DNA from: a virus | Reading direction: 5' to 3' (one strand) | Virus record (IMG/VR): IMGVR_UViG_3300034152_001291 | Coordinates: 1-64,000 of that record | DNA length: 64,000 nucleotides | Shown: positions 36,827-45,700 of the stretch, in pieces | Position numbering within the stretch: the first letter of the stretch is position 1 | Layout: the number at the start of each line of letters is the position of its first letter | The notes under the pieces: model-generated | The model's input: the letters and a program-made list of their open reading frames with translations, nothing else | What the model was told of the DNA's origin: nothing | Databases searched by the model: none | Position numbers and translations under genes: made by a program

Positions 36827-38176
36827 ATGGCGCGATCTGTCATCTTCGTGAACAACAGCGGCACCGACTGGGATCTTCCCGGTCTCGGGGGCCGTATCGT
36901 CCCGGCCGCCGGCACTCTCGACGTCACCAACGAGATCACCGACGACGAATTGATCGCCGCGCTCCAGAACCCGCTCGCCGGGATCGTGTTCGCGGCCGAT
37001 CGCTTCCTGCGCGTCAACGGCGTGGACTGGACACAGGCGCAGTCCGAGAACTACGGGAACCAGGCCGACCCTACGGCCACTCCGGCGGCGAACCACGCGC
37101 TGGGGGGCACTCAGCACGAGACCGACACGCTTGCCAACCTCAACGCCAAGATCAGCGACGACGATGTCCAAGGCACCTCTCAGAAAGGAGCGGCGAACGG
37201 TTACGCTTCTCTGGGTGCAGCCGCGGAGGTTCCTAACATCGAACTTCCGGGCCACCCTGACTTCCACGAGGCCGGAGGAAAGGGCGAGATCAGCATCTCT
37301 GGATTGGCGGGCGTGGCTGGAGATCCGCAGGTTCCTCAGGCCCACGCCCCCAATCATGAAGGTGGATCCGACCCCATCTCTCCCGCAGGAATAGGAGCCG
37401 AGTCGGCGTTCTCCAAGAATACGGCCTTCAACAAGAACTTCGGGTCAGGCGCGGGAACGGTGTGTGAAGGGGATGACGCCCGGCTTTCCGACGCTCGCGA
37501 TCCCACGGCTCACCCGCTCGCTTCCGGTGCGGGGCCGCACACGGGCGATCTCCCCTGGAGCGAACTCAACAAGACTGGCTCCAGCCTCGCCGATCTCGCC
37601 ACCCGAGCGCACGCGAACCTCACGGGGGTCGGCGCGGACGATCACCACAACCGGCAGCACGCCCTGGACAGCGGCTCGGATCACACAGGCGCGATTACGG
37701 ATGCCCAGCATGGCTCTCGTGGCGGGAGCGCCCTTCACTCCGCCGCCACTCCGAGCGTCAACGGGTTCATGTCCTCGGCGGACAAGACGAAACTGGACGC
37801 TTTTGGGACGCCCCAGCAGGCCAGCGCCACGAGCAATGCTACCACGTCCAGCGGCGGGGACGTGCTGATGGCCGGGATGACCCTGACGCCCGGCGCGGGC
37901 AACTACATCGTCAACTTCAGCACGTCGCTGAACATCAATGCCAGCAACCAGACCGGGTTCATCTCGGTGTATGTCAACGGCGTTCAGGTGACCCACACGG
38001 AGCGTAGATATGCCAGCCCGGGTTTCGTCGGAGCCCAGCTGATCATCCCGATCTCCGTCTGCGCCTACATCACCGGAGTCGGCGCGGGACAGGCCGTGGA
38101 GATTCGGTGGCGCAGCACCGGCGGCGCGACTCTCACGGTGCCCCAGAGGACCCTCGTTCTTCAGAAGGTGATGTAA
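36827..38176 (+). CDS. Tail-fibre protein with His-rich repeats
   Basis: The 449-residue product has HALGGTQHETDTLANLNAKI, HAPNHEGGSDPIS, EGDDARLSDARDPTAH and DDHHNRQHALDSGSDHTG. All are typical shaft elements of trimeric phage fibres. NGFMSSADKTKLDAF leads into a C-terminal beta domain of about 120 residues that resembles a C1q or TNF-like head (FSTSLNINASNQTGFISVYV). It probably contributes to adsorption. Confidence 0.8.
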   Translation: MARSVIFVNNSGTDWDLPGLGGRIVPAAGTLDVTNEITDDELIAALQNPLAGIVFAADRFLRVNGVDWTQAQSENYGNQADPTATPAANHALGGTQHETDTLANLNAKISDDDVQGTSQKGAANGYASLGAAAEVPNIELPGHPDFHEAGGKGEISISGLAGVAGDPQVPQAHAPNHEGGSDPISPAGIGAESAFSKNTAFNKNFGSGAGTVCEGDDARLSDARDPTAHPLASGAGPHTGDLPWSELNKTGSSLADLATRAHANLTGVGADDHHNRQHALDSGSDHTGAITDAQHGSRGGSALHSAATPSVNGFMSSADKTKLDAFGTPQQASATSNATTSSGGDVLMAGMTLTPGAGNYIVNFSTSLNINASNQTGFISVYVNGVQVTHTERRYASPGFVGAQLIIPISVCAYITGVGAGQAVEIRWRSTGGATLTVPQRTLVLQKVM

Positions 38177-39102
38177 TGACCCTGACCAAGTATGAATACG
38201 CGTACTCGGCCTTCACGGGGCTCACTCCCCCGCACACGAAGCCGAATTCTGGCCGCTTGAAGGACGACATCCGGAAGAGCACGATCGTCACGGCCGAAGA
38301 CTACATCGACACCGATGACGGCACCCAGGCCTGCGACATTTGGTTCAAGGACGCTTTGAGCCAGGATGACCAGACTACGCTGGACGCGGTCGTGGCGGCC
38401 CACAGTGGGATCCCGATGACTCCGGCGCTTCCTGTTCAGCCGGTCAAGGAGATCGACGTTGCCGATCTCGACTCCAACTACGCCAGGACCAAGGTGCAGG
38501 GCGTCAATTTTAGCGCCGATCCCGGGATGTGGACCAAGAAGGTCGAGTCTTGGCCTTATTCCGTCGACATCCTGAACGGGGAGGGATACGCCGGATTTGC
38601 TGATGACGGCGACAAGTCTGCCTTCCGGATTGTGCCCACGTTGGTAGGCGTGGCGGTGGCCCCGGCTTCGCAGGACGCCACACAGATCGTGGTCGACGAT
38701 GGGATCAAGGCTCTGTTTGTCAACAAGACGATCTTTCCGGGCATGTACCTCAAGTTCGAGCGCGGCGGAGACCCCCAGGATCCTCAGGGTCCCGATAATC
38801 CAGATCCGGAGACCGACGAATACGAGATCGTGTCTTTCGATCCCGATACGAACACCGTGACGCTGGGAACCGGGCTGTCGACCGGAATCAGCGCGATGGA
38901 TCTCGTCTACCTGGTGATCTACTACGGGGAGTCGATCGAGCTCCAGCAGGGGGAGAACGTGGATGTCGGGGGGAGGGCCGCCGGTGCCGCTCCGGTTCCT
39001 GCCGATACCGAATTCGAGATCTGGTACTACAACGTCGGAGCGTCACAGAAGAGGGCTCGGCTGCGGCTGAACTACAAGTACGGGCCTTTGAAGGAGGAGT
39101 AG
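38176..39102 (+). CDS. Putative fibre-associated virion protein
   Basis: The ATG at 38176 overlaps the previous TAA by one base. The 308-residue product is acidic and beta rich. It starts TLTKYEYAYSAFTGLTPPHT and has an acidic loop (DPQDPQGPDNPDPETDEYE) near 218-236. Its place inside the fibre cluster suggests a chaperone or fibre part. No family is recognised. Confidence 0.68.
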   Translation: MTLTKYEYAYSAFTGLTPPHTKPNSGRLKDDIRKSTIVTAEDYIDTDDGTQACDIWFKDALSQDDQTTLDAVVAAHSGIPMTPALPVQPVKEIDVADLDSNYARTKVQGVNFSADPGMWTKKVESWPYSVDILNGEGYAGFADDGDKSAFRIVPTLVGVAVAPASQDATQIVVDDGIKALFVNKTIFPGMYLKFERGGDPQDPQGPDNPDPETDEYEIVSFDPDTNTVTLGTGLSTGISAMDLVYLVIYYGESIELQQGENVDVGGRAAGAAPVPADTEFEIWYYNVGASQKRARLRLNYKYGPLKEE

Positions 39103-39104
39103 GT

Positions 39105-40160
39105 ATGGGAATCAGTGATCGAGTCAGATTCCCGCAGGCCTTCCCTACGGGTCTGGTCGTGGGGGACGAGTTTTCCGAATTTTCCGAGTCTCTGCTGAGA
39201 TTTCTCAGTCTTTTCGTGAACATGGGCGCATACGTCGTGCACCCTTCGGGGGAGGGGGGTTCGATCGAGACGTTCGCCAAGGTGATGGCCCAGGCTCGAG
39301 AGGTGCCTGAGGGCTGGCCGGTCATCATCAACCTCGTTCCCAACACTGAGTACACCGAAGACCTGGTGGTCCCCCAAGAACTCGCCGAGACTCACGACTT
39401 CTACGTGATGAATCCCTTCGAGGATTACACGGAGTCCGAGCACACCATCAACTTCACCGGCGATATCATCCTTCCCGAGATCCATACCTGGCCGACGCGC
39501 CGCAAGATGTTCAACCTTTTCGGGATTCAGACCCAGAACATCGAGTTCCAGACCGACAGCGGGTGGGACTGCAATGTGCGCCGCGGTCAGCACAGCAATA
39601 TGACGGTCAAGCGCCGCCACCAGGCCGAGGGCTCCAAGATGTGGTTCCACGACTGCATCCTCGACGGGAACTTCACAATGGAGGATCTCGACAACGGGAC
39701 AGCCGGCTCCCACCTCTACATCAGCCACTGCTCGATGATCAATTCGGACAATCCCGAGGCTGCATTCAAACTCCGTGGGAGCTACACCTTCCAGATCATC
39801 GAGAGCTACGTCCAGTGGTTCTTCAGTACCGGAGGCGGGCTGTTCAATTTCAACAGTGGGGCTTTTTTCACCGGCTACGTCAAGCTCACCGGCAACAGCT
39901 TCATCTGCTGGATGTCGGGATCTCCTCTTCTGTTCCGGAACGGGATCAACACCAACATCGAATGGGAAGGCAACAACACCATCCAAAAGAGATCCGGCGG
40001 TGCGTCCTCCTTCGATTTTGGTGCCGTACAGAAGAACACCGGATGGCCCGATTGCCGTCTTGAAGGAATCCTTCCCACGAACCCTCCGAATGGTTGCCGA
40101 GCTTCGGACGACAAGAGCGACTACAAGGACAAGGTCTGGAACGGCACCGCTTGGGGATAG
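39105..40160 (+). CDS. Putative beta-helix tail protein
   Basis: The ATG follows AAGGAGGAGTAGGT. The 351-residue product has many short strand-turn units (FHDCILDGNFTMEDLDNG, ISHCSMINSDNPEAAFKLRG) typical of right-handed beta helices. A C-terminal KDKVWNGTAWG is a common fibre end. A receptor-binding or tailspike role is likely; enzymatic residues were not identified. Confidence 0.72.
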   Translation: MGISDRVRFPQAFPTGLVVGDEFSEFSESLLRFLSLFVNMGAYVVHPSGEGGSIETFAKVMAQAREVPEGWPVIINLVPNTEYTEDLVVPQELAETHDFYVMNPFEDYTESEHTINFTGDIILPEIHTWPTRRKMFNLFGIQTQNIEFQTDSGWDCNVRRGQHSNMTVKRRHQAEGSKMWFHDCILDGNFTMEDLDNGTAGSHLYISHCSMINSDNPEAAFKLRGSYTFQIIESYVQWFFSTGGGLFNFNSGAFFTGYVKLTGNSFICWMSGSPLLFRNGINTNIEWEGNNTIQKRSGGASSFDFGAVQKNTGWPDCRLEGILPTNPPNGCRASDDKSDYKDKVWNGTAWG

Positions 40161-40169
40161 GAGGCCGAG

Positions 40170-40358
40170 ATGCTCACGTACAGGTACCAGGATTTCTGGG
40201 ATGCCGTGGACGGCGGCGTCCTCACGGGCGGCGAGCCTGACGATCTCAAGACCGCGGCCGAGAACGGTACGGTAGCAGTGCTGCTTGCTGACTGGGCCCA
40301 AAACCATGCGGATGAGGATTTCAGGGCCGTCTGCGAGGCCACTCTGGGTCTGTTGTAG
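40170..40358 (+). CDS. Small acidic protein, end of fibre cluster
   Basis: ATG 40170 follows GGAGGCCGAG. The 62-residue product (MLTYRYQDFWDAVDGGVLTG) is acidic and helical, with no known motif. Small proteins after fibre genes may act in fibre assembly, but there is no direct evidence. Confidence 0.65.
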   Translation: MLTYRYQDFWDAVDGGVLTGGEPDDLKTAAENGTVAVLLADWAQNHADEDFRAVCEATLGLL

Positions 40359-40383
40359 GAGCAATGTTGCGGGAGGCCGAACA

Positions 40384-40650
40384 ATGGAATCCGAAGAGCT
40401 GCCGATCGAGAAAATCAGGGAGGACTGTCCGAGCGCGGCGGCCAGTCTGGAGATTGCGAACTCCATTATTCTCAAACTGGAGGAGTTTCTCGATGGCGGG
40501 AGAAACGGACGCAATGTGGGAGGGGTTCGAGCGTCGACTGGCACGGATCGAGCAGCTCGTGACCCAATTACTGGACCGTTTGAGTTCGACTCAAGCAAAC
40601 GTGTCCTCCGTCGAGCGGACCGTCACTGCGGTCCAGAAGGATCTGGTTGA
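40384..40650 (+). CDS. Small protein overlapping 40493-41047 by 158 bases
   Basis: ATG 40384 follows GGGAGGCCGAACA. The first 38 residues (MESEELPIEKIREDCPSAAA, then ILKLEEFL) look like a normal helical protein. The remaining 50 residues share DNA with the next gene in another frame and look less natural. It may be a real overlapping gene, a short protein with an extended tail, or the front of a frameshift fusion. Confidence 0.45.
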   Translation: MESEELPIEKIREDCPSAAASLEIANSIILKLEEFLDGGRNGRNVGGVRASTGTDRAARDPITGPFEFDSSKRVLRRADRHCGPEGSG

Positions 40651-41047
40651 CCTTCGGGCCAGGATTCCGAGGGAATGCGAGGACCACAGAAGGAAAGTCA
40701 TCGAGGACATTCACGGGCAGATGGTTTCGTTGGAAAAGAGGATTCTCAGGGAGGTCGAGGACGTCGAGGAAAATTTGTCCGTCACCAAGGACGGGTTGAA
40801 CGGAAAAATGGAGAGAGAAGTCGGAAAAACCGTCGGGTACAAGGTCAGCGGCATCGAGTCGAGGATGAACAACCTGGCGGATGCTTTCGGGAATCTCGTG
40901 ACCAGGATCAAGTATCTCGAGGAGAATCCCCGCATTCCGGTGAAAGAAGAGAAGAAGATCGAGGTGGTTTCTCTTCTTTCTCTCCTGGTGTCCGTGGGAG
41001 TGGCCGTGGCCGCAATCATCTTCGGGATTCTGAACTCGACAGGATGA
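40493..41047 (+). CDS. Coiled-coil protein with C-terminal membrane anchor
   Basis: ATG 40493 follows GGAGGAGTTTCTCG. The 184-residue product is a long charged coiled coil (FERRLARIEQLVTQLLDRL, then SVERTVTAVQKDL). It ends in one membrane segment, LLSLLVSVGVAVAAIIFGIL. The position before a putative peptidoglycan peptidase suggests a lysis or membrane-attachment role, such as a spanin or holin-like protein. This is inference. Confidence 0.7.
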   Translation: MAGETDAMWEGFERRLARIEQLVTQLLDRLSSTQANVSSVERTVTAVQKDLVDLRARIPRECEDHRRKVIEDIHGQMVSLEKRILREVEDVEENLSVTKDGLNGKMEREVGKTVGYKVSGIESRMNNLADAFGNLVTRIKYLEENPRIPVKEEKKIEVVSLLSLLVSVGVAVAAIIFGILNSTG

Positions 41048-41051
41048 GAGC

Positions 41052-41285
41052 ATGAATGCCATCGAGCGAGCCTTCCGGGGAGAATTGGCCAAGATCGCCA
41101 AGATGGAGATCGAGGACCTTCGTCCTCCGATTGTGAAGTCCCGCCCCAAGGACCAGGATATCAAACCTCCCAAGAGGAAGGGCCCCGTCGCTCTGATCAT
41201 GGGCCCGAAAGGAGGATCAGAGGCGACGAAGAGCATGGGCAAGGCGATGGCGGCGATGGGCAAGCGCCCGGTGAGGTTCGTATGA
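41052..41285 (+). CDS. Small basic protein with the shared N-terminal motif
   Basis: The N-terminus MNAIERAFRGELAKIAKMEI is the clearest form of the shared motif. The remaining 57 residues are basic and Pro rich (KSRPKDQDIKPPKRKGP). The next gene begins with a near-identical tag, so the pair probably arose by duplication of the tag or of the whole gene. Confidence 0.75.
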   Translation: MNAIERAFRGELAKIAKMEIEDLRPPIVKSRPKDQDIKPPKRKGPVALIMGPKGGSEATKSMGKAMAAMGKRPVRFV

Positions 41286-41437
41286 CGGCGCTGGAGAGAG
41301 CGTTCCGGGAAGAGATGGCCAAGATCGCCCGGAAAGAGATTCCGAAGAACAGGGGGGCCGTGAAGACCGACGATGTTCCGGCCAAGACTAAGAAGGGTTT
41401 CGACTTCCTGTACGTCCATAGGAAGACTCGAGAATGA
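41282..41437 (+). CDS. 51-residue protein with the shared N-terminal motif
   Basis: ATG 41282 overlaps the previous stop as ATGA. The protein begins MTALERAFREEMAKIARKEI, close to the previous gene's start, then turns into an unrelated basic tail (KTDDVPAKTKKGFDFLYVHR). The tag makes up nearly half of it. Confidence 0.7.
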   Translation: MTALERAFREEMAKIARKEIPKNRGAVKTDDVPAKTKKGFDFLYVHRKTRE

Positions 41438-42063
41438 ACAAGATCCACTTCGTCTTCACGAGAAACGACGAGTCCTTCGTGAGCCGGGCCATCATGTGGT
41501 TCGAGCAGCGGCGGACCGATAAGGAGCGGCGGACGTCTCACGGCCTGATGAAGTTCTGGCCCGGGGGTCCTGTGTTTTCGGCCCTCCCCGTGTCCTTCGA
41601 GGCCGCGGAGCGCGGAGTCTGGATGGATCTCTACCACAAGTCGATCGGCAAGCAGACGATCGTGGCCGAGTTCGAGCTTCTCCTCGACGACGACTATTCC
41701 CTCTGGGCGGTCCAGGAGTCGCTGCGCCGCTACTCGGACTGGTACTACGACTTCGAGGGCGTGGCGCAGAATGCGGTCTGGATCCTCATGAAGAAGTGGT
41801 TCGGCACGATTCTGAGGTGGACCAAGTTCGTGTGGAAGTTCGAGACGGACGAGAAGTCGCTCTTCTGCACGGGCCTTCTCTACGAAATCGCGAAGCTGGC
41901 CGAGACCGCTTCTCCCGATCCGGGATGGGTCGGCCCCATCGAGAGCGCTCGAGAAGCCACGCCCCGAAAACTCATCGATGTTTGCTACGCGAACCCCAAC
42001 GTGTATAAATTGATAAGGGAGAATGTGGCTCCCGGTTCACCGGAACACCCGTCGACGAAGTAG
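41434..42063 (+). CDS. Putative permuted NlpC/P60-like cysteine peptidase
   Basis: The 209-residue product starts MNKIHFVFTRNDESFVSRAI. It has RTSHGLMKF (His36) and, about 110 residues later, KSLFCTGLLYEIAKLA (Cys145). A His-first, Cys-later order with a Cys at the head of a helix is the layout of the YiiX/YebB-type permuted papain fold. Such enzymes cut peptidoglycan peptides or related amide bonds. Its neighbour with a membrane anchor supports a lysis role. The catalytic assignment is from motif reading only. Confidence 0.65.
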   Translation: MNKIHFVFTRNDESFVSRAIMWFEQRRTDKERRTSHGLMKFWPGGPVFSALPVSFEAAERGVWMDLYHKSIGKQTIVAEFELLLDDDYSLWAVQESLRRYSDWYYDFEGVAQNAVWILMKKWFGTILRWTKFVWKFETDEKSLFCTGLLYEIAKLAETASPDPGWVGPIESAREATPRKLIDVCYANPNVYKLIRENVAPGSPEHPSTK

Positions 42064-42068
42064 CAGCC

Positions 42069-42521
42069 ATGAAGAACAACCGAAGCTTGGTGAGTTCCGC
42101 CGAGACCCAGACGCTTCTCAGAAATCTCGGGGAGCCCGCCCTCATCGCGGGTAGGATCGATCCCCTCGAGGAAGAAGGGCAGGCTACGATCGTCGAGCTG
42201 GTCCCCTCCATTCCCGAGCACAGGGCGGCGTACGAGGAGATCCACAACAACCCGGACAAGTTCGAGGTCGTGCATGAGACGGACTTCGGAGGGCGGGGCA
42301 AGTGCCACGTGCTGGTGAGATTCGTGAGGAAGGGTCCATGGGACATCAATCTTCCTTCGCCTTCCGGGGATTCGCCGAAGAGATCCAGAAGATCGCCGAC
42401 TGGAGGGAAGAAGTCCTCGGTGATGGGGTTCGGAGCGACGCCCAAGAAGTCCTCCCCGAAGAAGGAGGCGCCCAAGAAAAAATCGCCCGCAAAAAGAAAA
42501 AGGAAGAAGACGGGGCGCTGA
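42069..42521 (+). CDS. Hypothetical protein with Lys-rich tail
   Basis: The first 90 residues form an alpha/beta domain (GQATIVELVPSIPEHRAAYE, then KCHVLVRFVRKGP). The last 45 are nearly all Lys, Ser and Pro (SSPKKEAPKKKSPAKRKRKK). This tail shares 184 bases with the start of the next gene in another frame. DNA or RNA binding is possible from composition. Confidence 0.65.
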   Translation: MKNNRSLVSSAETQTLLRNLGEPALIAGRIDPLEEEGQATIVELVPSIPEHRAAYEEIHNNPDKFEVVHETDFGGRGKCHVLVRFVRKGPWDINLPSPSGDSPKRSRRSPTGGKKSSVMGFGATPKKSSPKKEAPKKKSPAKRKRKKTGR

Positions 42522-42790
42522 CGCTCGGCGCGGCGGGCGCCGGGCTGGGGATCGGCGGGGGGCTTGCCTCCCATCTCAGGAAGTACCGGGCTCAGAAGAA
42601 GGAGTGGCTCGCAGGACGGGCCAGTCCTCCCATCCACCCCAAGAGCGTCAAGGTCTGGGATTACCTCAGGCGTCCTTCCATGATCACGCCGAGCCTGGCC
42701 CGTCGCATCATGGGCGGGGCCGCCGCCGGGGCCGGGACCGCTCTCGCCTTGAATGAGATCCTCAAGCGTCTAAAGAAGCGCAAGAAATGA
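42338..42790 (+). CDS. Small protein with the shared motif and hydrophobic Gly-rich parts
   Basis: ATG 42338 follows GAGGAAGGGTCC. It opens SFAFRGFAEEIQKIADWREE, the shared motif. A charged stretch follows, then LTLGAAGAGLGIGGGLASHL and RIMGGAAAGAGTALALNEIL, two Gly and Ala-rich segments that may cross a membrane, and a basic end. It overlaps the previous gene by 184 bases and the polymerase gene by four. Confidence 0.68.
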   Translation: MGHQSSFAFRGFAEEIQKIADWREEVLGDGVRSDAQEVLPEEGGAQEKIARKKKKEEDGALTLGAAGAGLGIGGGLASHLRKYRAQKKEWLAGRASPPIHPKSVKVWDYLRRPSMITPSLARRIMGGAAAGAGTALALNEILKRLKKRKK

Positions 42791-45700
42791 TCAACGCCGA
42801 CCAGCAGTTTCCGGAGATGATGAAGCGGGTGGAGAACGCGATCTCCCGCGCTTTTCCCATCGAGTCCAAGCGGCACGTCATGGACGTCCGGAACCTGCGT
42901 TGGAAGAACTTCGGGCCTTCGATCCGGGACAACATCCGGCTTCAGAAAGAGTTCAAGAACAAGGACAAGACCCTCTCCGCCGACCTGGTCGGGGACGTGA
43001 GGATCCGGTCGAGAGCGGGGAGGGTGGTCGACACCAAGCCCGGCATGGTGCTCGTCACCCTCCCTCACATTACCAACCGGGCCTCCTACATCGTCAACGG
43101 CCACGAGGTGCAGACGGTGAACCAGCTCCGGCTGCGCCCGGGCCCCTACTCGAGGTTCACCTCCGACGACAACACGGAGACCTTCATCAATGCGGCGGGC
43201 GGAGGTTATAAGATCATCTTCAACCGCCAGACGGGCGTGCTCCGCTTGAAGTCCGGCTCCTCATTCTTCTACCTCTACCCGATCCTGAAGAGCCTCGGCG
43301 TCACGGACGCGCAAATGAAGTCGGCGTGGGGTGGCGATATCTTCACCGCTAACAAGGCGCACGACAAGAGCGATCAGGTTACGCGCCTCTACCGGAACAT
43401 GCGTCCTTACGCCGAGATCCCGGAGGATCCGGAGGAGCTGTCCACCGCCGTCGACACCTTCTTTCGTTCGAAGCAGCTCGACCCGAAGATCTCCAAGATC
43501 ACGATGGGGAAGGAATACGATCGGATCTCTCCCGACCTTCTTCTCCGGTCCAGCGGGAAGGCGATCGACCTGGCCAAGGGCAGCGTGGAGATGGACGACA
43601 CCGAGTCGCTCGCTTTCAAGTCCATCCACAGCGTCGAGGATTTCATCCCCGAGAGAATCGAGAAGGCCATCCCGAGCGTGAAGCGCGCGATCCAGTTCAA
43701 GATGGACAGGGCCCCCAAGATCTCGAGCCTTCTCTCTCCCGCGTCCTTCTCCAATCCCGTGATCGATTGGTTCATCACGAGCGAGTTCACCCGCTACTCG
43801 GACCAGCAGAATCCCGTGGACATGGCGTCGACGAGCCAGCTAACGACCACCATGGGAGAGGGAGGAATTCGAAGCGCCCACGCCGTGACCGACCAGGTGC
43901 GCATGGTTCACCCCTCCCAGATGGGTTTCTTGGATCCCATTCACAGCCCGGAGGGTGGTCGGATCGGTGTGACGGGGCACCTCACGATCGGAGCGGAGAA
44001 GAAGGGCGACAGCCTCTACACCAAGGTCATCGACGCGAAGACCGGCCGCCAGGTCTCGAAGAGCGCTCAGGACCTCGAGAACGCGGTCATCGCCTTCAAT
44101 GACCAGTACGACCTGACTGGGGACCGGCCACGTCCCTTGAAGCCGAGGGTGGAGGTCCGGGCAAAGGGGAAAATTCAGATTGTTCCAGCGTCGCAGGTCG
44201 AGTACGTCTTCAGGGATCCCAGGTCGTTCTTCTCGGTCACGTCGAACGCGATTCCCTTCCTCCACAACAACAACCCCAACCGCGGGCAGATGGCGGACCG
44301 CCACATCGAGCAGACCGTCCCCCTGACCGATCCGGACAGTCCCGTGGTTCAATCCAAGTTTCAAGGCAAGGAGGGCTTCGACGACTTCTTCGGCCGGAAC
44401 GTGAGCATCCAGTCCCCGGTGGATGGGACGGTCACCCTGGTTCGGAACGACCGGCTCAAGATCCGGGGAGACGACGGAAAGATGTACCTGGCCTACCTTC
44501 ACTACCAGTACCCCCTGAACGGAGGTTCGTTCCTCACGGACAGGCCGACCGTGAAGGCGGGGGACCGCGTCAAGAAAGGGCAGGTCATCGCGGAGAACAA
44601 CTTCTCGAAGGGAGGGGCGCTGGCTCTCGGCAAGACGCTCAGGACAGCTTACGTTCCTTACAAGGGCTACAACTTCGAGGACGGGGTGGTCATCTCCCAG
44701 GCCGCCGCGAGGAAGCTGACTTCCGAGCACCAGTATCAGCTCAGGCTCGACATCGACAGGAACACCAGGGTGGGGCTCGACATCTTCCTCGCGCACTTCC
44801 CGGACGAGATCGTGAACATCGATCGGGCCAAGTACGATCGGGACGGGATAGTCAGGAAGGGAAGCCGGGTCACCAAGGATGAGATCCTGGTCCCGGCCGT
44901 GTCCCAGACCGAGGTCAGCGAAGAATTCGACTACGCCCGTCTTCACAAGTCGCTGAAGAAGCCGTGGCGCAACGCCTCCATCGTGTGGGAGAGCGACTTT
45001 CCGGGTGAGGTCGTGGACGTCGTGAAGACCTCGAAATTCATCAAGGTGTTTCTTCGAACGGAGGAAGCTGCGCAGGTGGGCGACAAGGTCTCCCAGCGAT
45101 CAGGCGGGAAGGGAATCATCGTCAACATACTCCCGGATAATGAGATGCTCCAAGGAGAGGACGGGAAGCCGGTGGATGTCCTCTTCAATCCCGGGGGCGT
45201 CACGGGGCGCGTGAATCCGGGACAGCTCTACGAAGCGAGCATGGGGAAGGTCTCGAGGAAGACCGGCGAGAAGTACCTGGTGGAGAACTTCTCTCCGGAG
45301 TCGTCTCTCGACCGCGTTCAGGCGGAGATGCGAAAAGCGGGCGTCAAGGATACCGAGACGCTCACGGATCCCGGCACGGGGAACAAGATCAACGATATTT
45401 TTACGGGCGACATTCACTTCCTGAAGCTCCAGCATCAGGTTCGGAACAAGTTCAAGGCGAGAGGCCTCGGCAGTTACACGACGGACGAGCAGCCGAGCAA
45501 GGTCGGGAAGGAGTCGGCACAGAACATCGGATCTGGGGAGCTCTACGCTCTTCTCGCCTCGGGAGCCATGCACTTCCTGAAAGACACGACGACACTGAAG
45601 TCGCAGTCGAATCCTGAATACTGGCGCGCCCTTCAGACCGGCCTCCCCACGCCGCCCCCGCAGCAGCCTTTCATTCTCGACAAGTTCGTCACGAGTCTGG

